64,000 nt of DNA. Source: Muraenolepis orangiensis (lineage: Eukaryota > Chordata > Actinopteri > Gadiformes > Muraenolepididae). The notes under the pieces are model-generated. The model was not told the DNA's origin. It did no database searches and worked only from the letters and a program-made list of their open reading frames with translations. The position numbers and the translations under genes are program-made. The stretch covers positions 233,037 through 297,036 of the forward strand of contig CM050999.1 of the NCBI GenBank assembly GCA_027704905.1, given 5' to 3'. Position 1 is the stretch's first letter, and every line of letters begins with the position of its first letter. Below are positions 12,081 through 24,171 of this stretch, in pieces.

Positions 12081-12665
12081 TTTTATTTTTTATTTTATTT
12101 ATTACTTTTGACTTTAGTTTTTCTGAGCAAAGAGGTATCAGGGAGTGCTTAGTATTGCCCAAAACATTGATAATAAGTTAATATTATGCAGACAACTGCA
12201 TACATCATCTGTTACAAAAGAATGTCTGCAACAAAGTGAACATAAACAGCTTGCCTGTTGTTTGCAAAGACAAACATCTCATGATGAATGTTGAACAAGT
12301 TGACCACTTTAAGAAACTCAACTGTACTTTGCCAACAAAGTGGCAAAGTAAACAATCCTTTTTCCCATTCTTAGCTGTACAATGACATTGAAACAGTTTA
12401 AACGTGTGTGGTCCAGTCAACAGGTTGATGTAGTCTATTGTTCTTTAAACAGTTGCTGGTTAAAATAACTCCTCCTTCTGCCTGTGAGAGGCTTACTGGA
12501 CTTTCAGCTCCGCTGTATTTGCAGGACTGTGTTTGAAATGTCCAACTATTATACGGCACTTTGCTAAAGTGCCATCAAACCCACAGTCAGGAGGGAGACA
12601 GCAACGGCCCTCTGTATAATGTGCGCTATACAGGGCATATGCTGAAAGGGAAGTTTCTTTGCTCT

Positions 12666-12666
<1 letters not shown>
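12081..12666. other. Non-coding, no feature recognised
   Basis: No open frame with family resemblance, no splice-bounded exon and no terminal repeats were seen. Short stop-bounded frames here have no recognisable content. Confidence 0.5.

Positions 12667-12713
<47 letters not shown>
12667..12713. repeat. (AC)n microsatellite, unit B intron
   Basis: Flanked by sequence shared with units C (31851-31891) and D (55399-55531), where the tract is much longer. Confidence 0.9.
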
Positions 12714-12715
<2 letters not shown>

Positions 12716-13515
12716 GGTGACAATCCTATTGAAACAATCAGGCAAGAAGCCTCAGGTAAATATTACATCTTTGAATTAATAGACAGCAAGATAGAATCCA
12801 CACAATATCCATCACAATAATAGTATTTATGATTGTACTTTTTGCCACTTTAGATTTGCCACGGCAGGCTCACATCACCACACTGCTGGTGTGAGACACC
12901 TCTAAATGTTGCTATTAACATTTTAATTAAAAAATTATTCATTCAAAATCATAAAATAAACTTTTTTTTAAACCCCGGTTTTAAGTGTGGTCAGGATGAT
13001 GATAATGTCCCATTGAATGTGTTGACACTGTGATGATGAGTAGTCGTTTGGTTCATTAGACATTCTGGCCTTACAGACAAGACCTCTATGAGACTTTTCA
13101 AACCTTAAAACGTTATTTTTGGTTTCATTAAATATCTATAGGTTGTAAGTAACCTCTTGCGACCCCATATTGATATCAGACAATCCCAAGTTCAAACCCT
13201 GGAAAACACTGGTTCACACAAACCTCTTGTTGGAAGCTATAGTGTAATATATATAATATAGTGTACTTGTTGTAGCATTATTATTAACATAGAACGCCCC
13301 CTACTAACATCAAACCAGATTGTCTTTAATGCTATTTTCCAAGGATACAAAGGAACACAACCCCTTAACCTGCCTTAGTTTGAGTTTAGTTTTTGAAACT
13401 CACAATGGTGGTGTCCTCTGGCGTCTTGTTTCCTGGGGAAGAAGAAAGCCAGGGTGAATGTTTCCATGGTGATACCGGGTGTGTAGATAGACAGTAGACT
13501 GGGGTCAATTCTCAC

Positions 13516-13608
13516 CTCTCCTTCTGCACCAGCAAATGAGGAGAACCAGGGCAACGGTCAGCAAGACCGCCGTGCCTACCGCCACGCCCAGGACCAACGG
13601 CCCTGTAG
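13516..13608 (-). CDS. Transmembrane exon of unit B
   Basis: 93 bp, phase 1-1, with the same helix and Arg-Arg-Arg end as the unit D exon. The first tail exon follows at 13404-13432 after a short intron. Confidence 0.65.
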
Positions 13609-14071
13609 CTGCAACACAGAGGGAATTTCAGTTAAGTGAAGGAGTTCTGTCAAGGGCGGCGCCGGAGGCTCAGGGGGAAGAGAGGCGGTCATGGGGTTGA
13701 ATCCCTGGCTGCTCCTAGTGAAGTGTTGAGGTTCCTGACCTGACCTCACCCTGACGGGACCCGCGGGCTGTTCCCTTGCGTGGTTGACACCGTTGTCGGC
13801 ATGTGAATGAGTGGGTGAATGCGTGTGAGTGGGTGAATGTGTGTAAGTGATTGGACATCTAAAATTGAACTCAAAACAAAACAAAACATCTTGAAAATGT
13901 TAACATAATTGAACTTATGTTTACAGTTAAAACTGAACAATGTGGGATGATTTCATCCTACGTTTGAGGGTGAATACGGTTAGTTCGTCAGGTTGCAAAC
14001 ACACTACCAAGTCATATCAGAGTAACGGGGGTGAATGTGTGTGAGTGGGTGAATGCGTGTGAGTGGGTGAA

Positions 14072-14572
14072 TGTCAAGGACTGAACTATGGACGCGAACC
14101 AAAAATGCACGACTCGACACACGTATCAAAGTAAAGAGTCTTTACTGATAAATGCAGTACAACACAAAAATCACTTGACGATGGAAACGCTTAAAGCTCA
14201 AAAGCAAAAGACCTAATCACAACAACCTGCCGGTGGCGTAACGTGAAACATGACGCTTGTTCATAAACATGAAACAAGTACCAACTCTCCAACGTGAAAC
14301 AAGTAACACGTCTCACACGTGAAACAAGTACGCTGGCTCTCTTACATGAAACAAGCGCCAACTGGCCCCGAACAAAGGAAGACGCAGACTATTTAAACAC
14401 AAGGTAACAGAACAGGTGGAAACAATCGGGTCCGGAGCAGCCAATCAGACAGGAGGAAAACATGAGGGGGAGATAACTGATGCGCTGCAGCTGCGGGGAA
14501 GAACTAACAAGGGGGCGTGGCTACCTGGGCGAGGGCTGTGGACGCGGGGAGGCAGAACTGCAAACCCTGACA
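14072..14572 (-). mobile_element. Solo LTR, family TGTCAAGG, copy 1
   Basis: A 501-bp element beginning TGTCAAGGACTG and ending CTGACA, with a 5-bp target duplication GTGAA on both sides, inside the 18-bp minisatellite. TG...CA ends, no extended inverted repeat and a 5-bp duplication fit an LTR. A TATA-like TTTAAATA and downstream poly(A)-like signals read on the minus strand, which sets the tentative orientation. Confidence 0.75.
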
Positions 14573-14698
14573 GTGAATGCGTGTGAGTGGATGAATGCCT
14601 GTGAGTGGATGATTGTGTTTGAGTGGGTGAATGCGTGAGATTGTGTGAATGCATGTGGGTGAATGCGTGTGAGTGGGTGGATGCGTGTGAGTGGTGAG

Positions 14699-14790
<92 letters not shown>
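14573..14790. repeat. 18-bp minisatellite followed by (GT)n
   Basis: The remainder of the minisatellite split by the LTR (to about 14700) grades into a (GT)n tract (14704-14790). The GTGTGAGTG content of the unit could have seeded the dinucleotide. Confidence 0.85.
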
Positions 14791-14791
<1 letters not shown>

Positions 14792-15559
14792 CAAAAACGC
14801 AACGAAAATATCTGTGTCAGAGATTGTGACATTATTAAGACACATTCCCATGGCAACTGTGACTCATGCTACCAAAGCTCACCTACATATTGAATTTATA
14901 AATATTTTATAAAAATCTGTACTCTGTCACAATTGACATATATATTTACATATATTTAAACCACAATTACTAAAAACCTCTTAATTATAAGACAATATTT
15001 CCGAACCATTAAACTACTTGGATGGTTTGATGGTCTCTTCATGCACACTTCTAAAACTCTTCCTCTTTTCAACTAGTTTGCAGAGACGTTGCAACTTGTG
15101 GTTAATAACGTCCGTCCCCAGTCCCTCTGTGGCTGTCAACCTGAAGTAGGAAGTGTGACGCTCACCATAGGTGTTACTTACAACACATAACTTTGGACGA
15201 TTTTACGATGTTGATGATTTATGATTATAAGTCCACACGGTATCACTGATAAACATTTTGAAACACTGCTTCGCAAGACAGAAATGAAATACCTTTCGGT
15301 ACAGTTGTGCTTGGTTTAGACCTGCTTGTGTGAGTTGGGCCTGCTGCTCCGTGTGGATTAAAACCAAGGACAGAGCAAAGGCAAAAACAAAGACACGTGG
15401 AATCAGAACAGTTCTGTGACAACTTGTGATCTTTATCACATCTTTAGCAGATTCATGAGATTCATTATTGCATTATGACACTGCTGGGGTGAGAAAACTC
15501 TCCATTTTGTTATTGATTGACGCTCATCAATTCATTCAAAATGTGTGTAAGCTACTATT

Positions 15560-15655
15560 TTATGTAAGATTCAAATATAGTAATACTTTTGGGTTCAATG
15601 GTTTGAACCCAAAAGTCGACATTTTGGTACATCGACTAAAATATAAATACTTGAA
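15560..15655 (-). pseudogene. Intron relic next to a lost Ig exon
   Basis: TGGTTTGAACCC followed by a sequence ending ATATAAATACTT matches the intron immediately downstream of the Ig-exon donor in units A, C and D. The match stops where the donor GTAAGT should start, and the LTR at 15656 follows. Confidence 0.6.
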
Positions 15656-16156
15656 TGTCAAGGACTGAACTATGGACGCGAACCCAAATGCACGACTCGA
15701 TAACACACGTATCAAAGTAAAGAGTCTTTACTGATAAATGCAGTACAACACAAAAACCACTTGACGATGGAAACGCTTAAAGCTCAAAAGCAAAAGACCT
15801 GATCACAACAACCTGCCGGTGGCGTGACGTGGAAACATGACGCTTGTTCATAAACATGAAACAAGTACCAACTCTCCAACGTGAAACAAGTAACACGTCT
15901 CACACGTGAAACAAGTACGCTGGCTTTCTTACATGAAACAAGCGCCAACTGGCCCCGAACAAAGGAAGACGCAGACTATTTAAACACAAGGTAACAGAAC
16001 AGGTGGAAACAATCGGGTCCGGAGCAGCCAATCAGACAGGAGGAAAACATGATGCGATAACTGATGCGCTGCAGCTGCGGGGAAGAACTAACAAGGGGGC
16101 GTGGCTACCTGGGCGAGGGCTGTGGACGCGGGGAGGCAGAACTGCAAACCCTGACA
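15656..16156 (-). mobile_element. Solo LTR, family TGTCAAGG, copy 2, with mismatched flanks
   Basis: 501 bp, very close to the copies at 14072 and 56866. The right flank is GTGAATGCG of the minisatellite, as in the other copies. The left flank is Ig-receptor intron (ACTTGAA), so the two flanks are not a matched target duplication. Confidence 0.7.
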
Positions 16157-16467
16157 GTGAATGCGTGTGAGTGGATGAATGCCTGTGAGTGGATGATTGC
16201 GTTTGAGTGGGTGAATGTGTGTGATTGGGTGAATGCATGTGGGTGAATGCGTGTGAGTGGGTGAATGCGTGTGAGTGGGTGAATGCGTGTGAGTGGGTGA
16301 ATGTGTGTGATTGGGTGAATGCATGTGGGTGAATGCGTGTGAGTGGGTGAATGTGTGTGATTGGGTGAATGCATGTGGGTGAATGCGTGTGGGTGAATGC
16401 GTGTGAGTGGGTGGATGCGTGTGAGTGGTGAGTTGTGCGTGTGAGTGGTGAGTTGTGCGTGTGAGTG

Positions 16468-16532
<65 letters not shown>
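16157..16532. repeat. 18-bp minisatellite grading into (GT)n
   Basis: Minisatellite to about 16471, then (GT)n to 16532. Structure parallels 14573-14790. Confidence 0.85.
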
Positions 16533-16533
<1 letters not shown>

Positions 16534-17084
16534 CAAAAACGCAAAATACGAAAATATCAGTGTCAGTGTCAGAGATTGTGAAATTATTAAGACACATTCC
16601 CATGGCAACTGTGACTCATGCTACCAAAGCTCACCTACATATTGAATTTATAAGTATTTTATAAAAATCTCTACTCTGTCACAATTTACATATTTACATA
16701 TATTTAAACCACAATTACTAAAAACCTCTTAAATATAAGACAATATTTCGAACCATTAAACTACATAGATGTTTTGATGGTCTCTTCATGCACACTTCTA
16801 AAACTCTTCCTCTTTTCAACTAGTTTGCAGAGACGTTGCAACTTGTGGTTAATAACGTCCGTCCCCAGCCCCTCTGTGGCTGTCAACCTGAAGTAGGAAG
16901 TGTGACGCTCGCCATAGGTGTTACTTACAACACATAACATTTTTTACAATTTTTTTTTTCTTTTTTACTTATTTTACAATGTTGATGATTTATGATAATA
17001 AGTCCACACGGTATCACTGATAGACGGACAGAAAGGTGCCATTTTGAACACAACACAGCCCAAAGCAAGTTAGAGAAGACATAC

Positions 17085-17138
17085 CTTTCACTGTGTGGTC
17101 GGCTACGGTCGGGTTGGATGTGCTTGTGTGAGTTGTGC
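17085..17138 (-). CDS. Isolated S1 stalk exon
   Basis: 54 bp with a CCACAG acceptor and a GTATGT donor on the minus strand, phase 1-1, encoding TTHTSTSNPTVADHTVK. This is a Thr/Ser-rich stalk segment that could carry O-glycans. Its 5' intron is disrupted by an inserted TA/ACAT repeat (17187-17291). It belongs to a partial receptor unit. Confidence 0.55.
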
Positions 17139-17186
17139 CTGTGGCTCCGTGTGGATTAGAAGCAAGGACAGAACAAAGAGAAACGT

Positions 17187-17217
17187 GTGTATATATATAT
17201 ATATATATATACACATA

Positions 17218-17271
<54 letters not shown>

Positions 17272-17291
17272 CATATTACATATATATATAT
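17187..17291. repeat. (TA)n/(ACATAT)n tract
   Basis: AT-rich simple repeat placed directly beside the S1 exon acceptor region, absent from other units. Confidence 0.85.
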
Positions 17292-17628
17292 TAACCTCAT
17301 TAACATGATTGATATCAACATTTCTCTTGTAAGGGTTAGGGTTAGTGGTTGGAGTCAGGGTTAGGGTCAGGTTGTTGATCAATGAAATACCATATTAATT
17401 GTAATATAAATCAGTGATAGAAAAGACATGTTCTGGATCAATATGTTCTAGATATACAGAATGTATGTGCCTGGTTGTGGTGCGTGTCGTGCTTCTCAGG
17501 TCAACGGCTTCCCTCATGTGTGTGTGTGTTGCTGCATGTCTACGTGTGTCACTTCCCTGTTGGTTGACCTCAGCTGTGGTGGACCCGTCGCCCTCCTGCT
17601 CCTCCCCTGCCAGTCAGCTGGACTCCTT

Positions 17629-18815
<1,187 letters not shown>

Positions 18816-18819
18816 ATTA

Positions 18820-20053
18820 TTATTATTATTGTTTATTTATATATTGTATCAAAATTCATCACACCCCCAACCCAAAACTAGTTAACACCGTGGTGTCTTT
18901 GGATCAACCCAAGCTTCTTACCTTTTCAGGCGGGGAGGATCAAATTACACTGGCAGTTCTCTATTAAGAGTGGCAGTTCTCTATAAGTCTTCTGTTAGGT
19001 TCCTTTATTAAGACATTCCCATACACATAACATAACATACACTAAAATCACAATACAATATTGGTACCGTAGAATTTGTGAGAACAATGTTACAAGGGGC
19101 GTTATACACAGAGCCACCTGATCAAACGGCCTGGTCTCGTTTCCCTATATGGTCTCTTCCTACGACCCTAGGTGTCCCAGACTCCTTTTCCGTTCCCAGA
19201 ACATGCCAACCCAGTTGGTCTTATAACCATTCCCAGATCGTCCCAACCTAGTTGGTCTTATTATCACAATATCTCAGCAGTCATAGCCATGCATTGCATT
19301 ATTTAAACAATTGTATTTTATCCTTACCATTTTGACGGATCCTCTCAGAACGCAGATCCGGACAATCAGAGATTATTCAGCAGCCAACACTCTCACCTAA
19401 TCCCTCTAGTCTAGCTATGCAGAGTTCATGAGATGGTTCTGCTAACCTCTGTGTTGGGCCCGTGGGAGTGTTGGTCAGCTGCGAATTCAGATCTTTGCTC
19501 TAATCGTCAGATCCTCAGATACACATATTAACTGTGCTCCAACCGGGGAAACGGAGAAGACCTTGGACTGAATCAAAAGAGAATTTAGAATTATAAAATA
19601 TTTAATAAAAAACTGCTGAGATACGATACAATTCAATACAATATTCCATGGAACAGAGAGCAAGAGATCTCTACCTGACACACCGGATAACCAGTTAACT
19701 GCCTGACAGTAGTTCACCCGAAAAGACTGCCGCTTCTCAGATTCAAACACATATTTAACCCGTTCAAACTCTGCCTGATCGTCGCTTGGTCGTCATTTTC
19801 CCTCCAGGACGTGCTTTGCGATCGTTATCTATCCGGCTCTCAATGTCTGTGTGGCAGGGCGACCGCCCCCATCAACGACCCCTTTCTGCGACCGGTCATC
19901 CTCGACGGCTTCCACCTCCTTCCGGCCCTGAGGGTCATTCTGTTATCTATTCTCTAATACACTCCTCCGCGGCCTTCAACTGCCGGGTCAACACTTTCTG
20001 CTGACCAATAACATTTGTGTCTAACACACTACTTATCTAAAGGGTGGGGTACA
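18820..20053. repeat. Copy 2 of the duplicated sequence at 1-1453
   Basis: Homologous to 1-1453, but more compact and continuing past the shared GGGTGGGGTAC into unique sequence. A reverse AATAAA lies near 19000. A minus-strand open stretch (19487-19750) corresponds to frames in copy 1 but has no known family. Probably a retroelement piece. Confidence 0.55.
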
Positions 20054-20138
20054 TGGGAACACTCCTAACACATGAATACACACTTCTAACTTTTACCAAA
20101 GATCCATTTATATGAAATACACATACATTTTCTTGATT

Positions 20139-20215
20139 CTTACCAGAGCAGCAACCGTACAAGGACTACCAGGTTCAAGGATAGTTGTTATCCCCAGGCA
20201 GTGACCTACTGAACT
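20139..20215 (+). mobile_element. Scrap of LINE reverse-transcriptase C-terminus
   Basis: The nucleotide run CGTACAAGGACTACCAGGTT encodes RTRTTRFKDS, the same motif as at 41970-42005 and 62680-62720. Confidence 0.5.
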
Positions 20216-20231
20216 GCTAGGAGTGCTGCCA

Positions 20232-20508
20232 CTATCATAACATGTCATTAACATTACACTATCATAACATGTCATTATCATTACACTATCATAACATGTC
20301 ATTAACATTACACTATCATAACATGTCATTATCATTACACTATCATAACATGTCATTATCATTACACTATCATAACATGTCATTATCATTACACTATCAT
20401 AACATGTCATTTACATTACACTATCATAACATGTCATTAACATTACACTATCATAACATGTCATTATCATTACACTATCATAACATGTCATTTTCATTAC
20501 ACTATCAT
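20232..20508. repeat. 27-bp tandem repeat, about ten units
   Basis: The unit reads ATAACATGTCATTATCATTA plus CACTATC, with ATTAACATT and other variants. Both strands stay open because the unit is a multiple of 3. It starts directly after the LINE scrap. Confidence 0.9.
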
Positions 20509-20510
20509 AG

Positions 20511-21450
20511 TTTGCTGGACTTTCTGGACTCATCACTCTGGACTGAATCTTTTTGCACAATTCAACACATTTACAAATCATCCATCAGTCACTTTGTTGT
20601 TCTTTTTGTGTTCATTTTTATTGAATATAGTCTTTTTTTATCGTATTGTTTTGTAGATTCATACAGCGGCATGGAATAGAGAGTAAGCATTCCATTAGAC
20701 TTGCTGCAAATGGCCAATAAATCTATTATATATTGTGTCTTGTTGTTCCAACTGTTGTTCTCTGATCATTTAGCACCAGTTCTCTCTTTCTTTCAAGCAG
20801 AAAAAAAGGTTTTTCATGAATAAATGAAGACATAAGGTGACAGGGTGAATGGGATTGTACTATTATCTTTATTTTTTAAATGTAGACAACAATGGGAATC
20901 GGGTAGGAGGGAAAAAATAAACATTCTGGCATATTTATATTATTTATTTGACAATTCAAATATCAATGGAATCATGATGGTCATTAGAAGCTATAACGAC
21001 TTATTATTACATGAATTAATGTCACTGAATAAAGTACGATCTCTTGTTGATTGTTCCGTTGATCTTGTTTCATATATTCTATGCTTGGTCTGTGGCGCCC
21101 TCTAAAGGACAAAACATGAACTGATTTGAAAAGCACGTTTCCCATCATTTACATTTAGAGCACGCGTTCAGCAACTATCGTCTGGTGAACACTGTATTAA
21201 TAACAACATTATAGATCAGACTGTGTTCACTACCGAGTGTAGGCCTAGGCCTACTGCTGGCTGCCTTTAAGCAATACAAAGTACAAAAACAAAGGAACAC
21301 TAAGTTGATTGCGTTGCATCTGAACGCCACATAACAACAAGCTAGCTCTGACCACTTCAACCTGCTCTCATCGCGCGGCCTCCACACATTTGTCATTTCA
21401 CCAGTCGGTGGACGGAGACAAAATGGACGCCGGCATCTGCCGTGTCCCTG
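20511..21450. other. Non-coding, one 50-bp-satellite unit only
   Basis: A single copy of the 50-bp satellite unit (TTGTTCCAACTGTTGTTCTC) lies near 20742-20790. Otherwise AT-rich, with no recognisable gene. Confidence 0.4.
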
Positions 21451-21690
21451 ACACATGTGGGAGGGCCCCTGGTGTTTCCTACACATGTGGGAGGGCCCCT
21501 GGTGTTTCGACACATGTGGGAGGGCCCCTGGTGTTTCCTACACATGTGGGAGGGCCCCTGGTGTTTCCTACACATGTGGGACGGGCCCCTGGTGTTTCCT
21601 ACACATGTGGGAGGGCCCCTGGTGTTTCCTACACATGTGGGAGGGCCCCTGGTGTTTCGACACATGTGGGACGGGCCCTGGTGTTCTCCT
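21451..21690. repeat. 30-bp minisatellite, about eight units
   Basis: The unit ACACATGTGGGAGGGCCCCT plus GGTGTTTCCT holds the palindromes ACATGT and GGGCCC. Some units end TTTCG. Frames are open on both strands, but composition and regularity indicate a non-coding array. Confidence 0.9.
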
Positions 21691-21955
21691 AGATGTCCGC
21701 TTGGCCAGATTCCCCGGGGCCTGTTTGGGACTGAAGTGGTGGAAAACACAAGTTAAAAGTGAGACGCTTGACAAAACAATCATCTTTCTATCAGCAGTTG
21801 CACACAACCAGCGATACGATGAGTGCACTATATCGGGTATAATAATTGTCACATTCAGTAATAATTCTCTATGCATTCAGACAGCACTACACAATTGCAA
21901 ACTCACTATAGTGCACTAAACACAAACAATATGTTGGTCGGCGGTCTCTCCTCAC

Positions 21956-22063
21956 CTCTCGTCCTCCACCAGCCAACGAGGCGGAGCAGAACCACCAGGG
22001 TGAGGACGGAGAAGCCCAGCAGCACCGCCACATGCAGCAGGACCCCAGGTCCCCACGTCACCG
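21956..22063 (-). CDS. Isolated, divergent receptor transmembrane exon
   Basis: 108 bp, phase 1-1, with a GTTGCAG acceptor and a GTGAGG donor on the minus strand. It encodes LLHVAVLLGFSVLTLVVLLR followed by Gly-Trp-Trp-Arg-Thr-Arg, a single-pass helix with a basic cytoplasmic edge. It is alignable in structure with the 93-bp exons of units A-D but differs at most positions, so it comes from an older paralogue. No Ig, stalk or tail exon was recognised beside it, apart from the relic at 25400-25476. Confidence 0.55.
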
Positions 22064-22665
22064 CTGCAACACATCAGTCACAACATCTCCTGACTGTGAA
22101 GTGCGTTGAGGTCAGGCCACGGGTTAGAAAAGCACTTTATTCACTCACAGAGTCCATTCACCCATTTGTTAACAACCTACAGGGTATCTGTCTGGAACCA
22201 CAGAAAACTAGAGGTTCCCCCTCAGTAGAGCGCATATACCTCCGCCCCACCAACGTTGAGATGCAGTCAGATATGGTCCGGCTGTTAGAAGACACATAAC
22301 CTGGACAGAAGCGTACCTGTCTGACTCATCATCACATAAAAACCTGTAGACTAACTGTAGAAAACACGTTATTGTGGTTAAGAGACGTACGTCACTGTAA
22401 TGTTTGGTATATGTTTGGAAGTGATTCTTTTCTGTCCAGGATACAATTGCAACAGGTACATTGGAATTAGAGGTGGGACGATCGATCGGCTTCCGATCAT
22501 TATCGGCCGATTTTGAAGAAAAATGCGCAATCGGAGAATGCCGATCTTTCTTTAATGTTGCCGATTTCATAGCCGATCCTGCACGTGAGAAACACTTTAC
22601 CAGCGAGTAAAACACGTGGGGCCCCGCCTCTTTTCTAACCAGAGTGATACTCGCCCTGCCTCAAC

Positions 22666-22887
22666 ATGTCAGCGGTGTCTGCAGTGTGGAGTTTCTTCAA
22701 AGCGTGTGATACAGATGTAACATTTGCCATCTGTAATGTGTGCAAAGAGAAAATATCTCGTGGAGGAAGCAAGGTAAAACATTTCAACACGACAAATTTA
22801 ATAAGACACCTGAAAACCCATCACCCAGCGCAGCATGGCGAGTTTGTTAAACTGACCGTGGAGAACGAGAACCCCAGGAATGCATGA
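22666..22887 (+). CDS. BED zinc-finger ORF inside hAT element, copy 1
   Basis: 73 residues beginning MSAVSAVWSFFKACDTDVTF. The BED signature is present: aromatic V-W-S-F-F, C-x-V-C (CNVCKEKISRGG) and H-x4-H (HLKTHHP). BED fingers are DNA-binding domains at the N-terminus of many hAT transposases. The frame closes with TGA shortly before the nested insertion, so the catalytic RNase-H-like domain is absent. The other copy (49926-50147) is also open, with a few substitutions. It may be a remnant exon or a small DNA-binding protein able to occupy hAT ends; the latter is speculation. Confidence 0.6.
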   Translation: MSAVSAVWSFFKACDTDVTFAICNVCKEKISRGGSKVKHFNTTNLIRHLKTHHPAQHGEFVKLTVENENPRNA

Positions 22888-22922
22888 TGGATGAAACTGT
22901 TCTATAATACAGGGGTTCCCAC

Positions 22923-24171
22923 CAATGTTCCCTCTAATTTTTCATGTGTCTGGGCATACACACAAGCTCCCTGAGCACACTGAGGACCACTGTGAGCAAC
23001 ATCAGATGTGCATGTTGTGGCCACACACCAGTTCAAAACTTGGATCATAGCAAGTTACATGGCTTATTAAAAGAATCAAATTACAGCAGCAATTTTCACT
23101 AGTTTACTTTTAATATAAGTGATTTGACAAACTTTAAAGGAAAAAGACAAAAACCTTGTTGTTCATGAGATGTGTAGTATGTTTTATGTGAGAGTCCTGC
23201 TTGGCCATGGGAAGAGTCTTGCTTTGGCCTGTGTGAGGTCCTGTTGTGGCCTGTGTGAGGGTCCTGTTCTGGAGGAAATGATACATATACACCTTTCAGA
23301 CATAACATTTTGTTCACATTAAAACATTCACATTTTGCACAATGACGTGTGCTGTAGCTTGTGATACAGTGTAAATTCCTGTAACTCTGTCTGTAAAATA
23401 TGTAATTACTCAGTTTTTTATTATCATTTCTACTACCCATAAATTATCTAGTAGTAACATAATTTAATGATTAATATCCATAAACAAAAAATATTAATAA
23501 ATGTCACTAGAATATGCACAAATCTGACTTAAATTTTACCTTATTTTTCACGTCTGTCCTTCTCACTTCTCCAATGGTTGTACACTTTGTCCAGGTTGAT
23601 GGCTTCGTCTGCTTCTTGCTTTGACTTTATGCGCATCAGCTGGTCCAAATGTGCCACTTCAAGACGATTTCTGGATGCTGTTTTGATACGATTCATTAAA
23701 CTGAATCCTCTTTCACAATCTGCACTGGAAGCTTGAAATGTAGCACAAATATCCACAAGCTGTGAGATCTCCTTTAGCTCCTCACATCTAAGTGCTGCAG
23801 CAACCATATCTGAGAATGTGCTGATTGTCTCGTAACTCCGCCGCACTGTTGTTAGCTAGCTAACCTGCACGGCGCGAATGGGCAGGGCAATAGTGTCAAT
23901 GCTATGATTGGCTGCGTAGCGTAAGTGAACCGAATCGTATCATTGGCTGGACACCTGTCACTCACTGAGTTACGTTGCAAAATAGTACAGAAAACAAAAT
24001 TATTATTATTATTATTGGTTTAATTGATTAGATAAGATTAGGACTAATATTAGATATTAATTAATACGTTTATGTTGAATTTTATTTTATGCGCTGCATA
24101 GATTTTCTTGTGCGCTGAGAATGTGCGAGCAGTGCGCGATTGCCCAAGCGCGCAGCTTAGAGGGAACATTG
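22923..24171 (-). mobile_element. hAT element, innermost layer
   Basis: 1249 bp with perfect terminal repeats CAATGTTCCCTCTAA and TTAGAGGGAACATTG. The 8-bp target duplication GTTCCCAC occupies 22915-22922 and 24172-24179. At 50176-50183 a single GTTCCCAC is the empty site. It carries a transposase C-terminal fragment on the minus strand. Confidence 0.85.
23541..23846 (-). pseudogene. hAT transposase C-terminal dimerisation fragment
   Basis: About 100 residues with SSADCERGFSLMNRIKTASR followed by N-R-L and H-L-D-x-L-M-R-I. This is the conserved hAT C-terminal dimerisation motif of ZNF862/KIAA1586-like transposases. The rest of the transposase is missing, so the element is internally deleted. 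Confidence 0.7.

Larger units (their letters stand above)
13404..15460 (-). pseudogene. Ig-receptor unit B, lacking its Ig exon
   Basis: On the minus strand: an S2 stalk exon (15293-15340), the transmembrane exon (13516-13608) and the first tail exon (13404-13432, NKTPEDTTI). The intron beside S2 is joined to the sequence before the transmembrane segment with S1 missing. Upstream in gene sense, the conserved intron continues to about 15655 and stops just before the expected Ig-exon donor, where an LTR begins. Tail exons 2 and 3 were not found to the left. Exon borders match intact units, but the gene is truncated at both ends. Confidence 0.65.

Noticed and set aside
14504..14893. Long proteins of alternating Cys-Val or Thr-His on both strands
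   Set aside because: They are translations of (GT)n/(AC)n; a dinucleotide repeat has no stop in several frames. The same applies to 12667, 25129, 42866, 55399 and 60064.
17330..17372. Interstitial telomere repeat (GGGTTAGGGTTAG)
   Set aside because: Only two or three imperfect units; too short to support a telomeric origin.
20232..20508. CRISPR-like regular array
   Set aside because: The 27-bp units are directly contiguous without unique spacers, and the genome is eukaryotic. The 30-bp array at 21451-21690 is rejected for the same reason.
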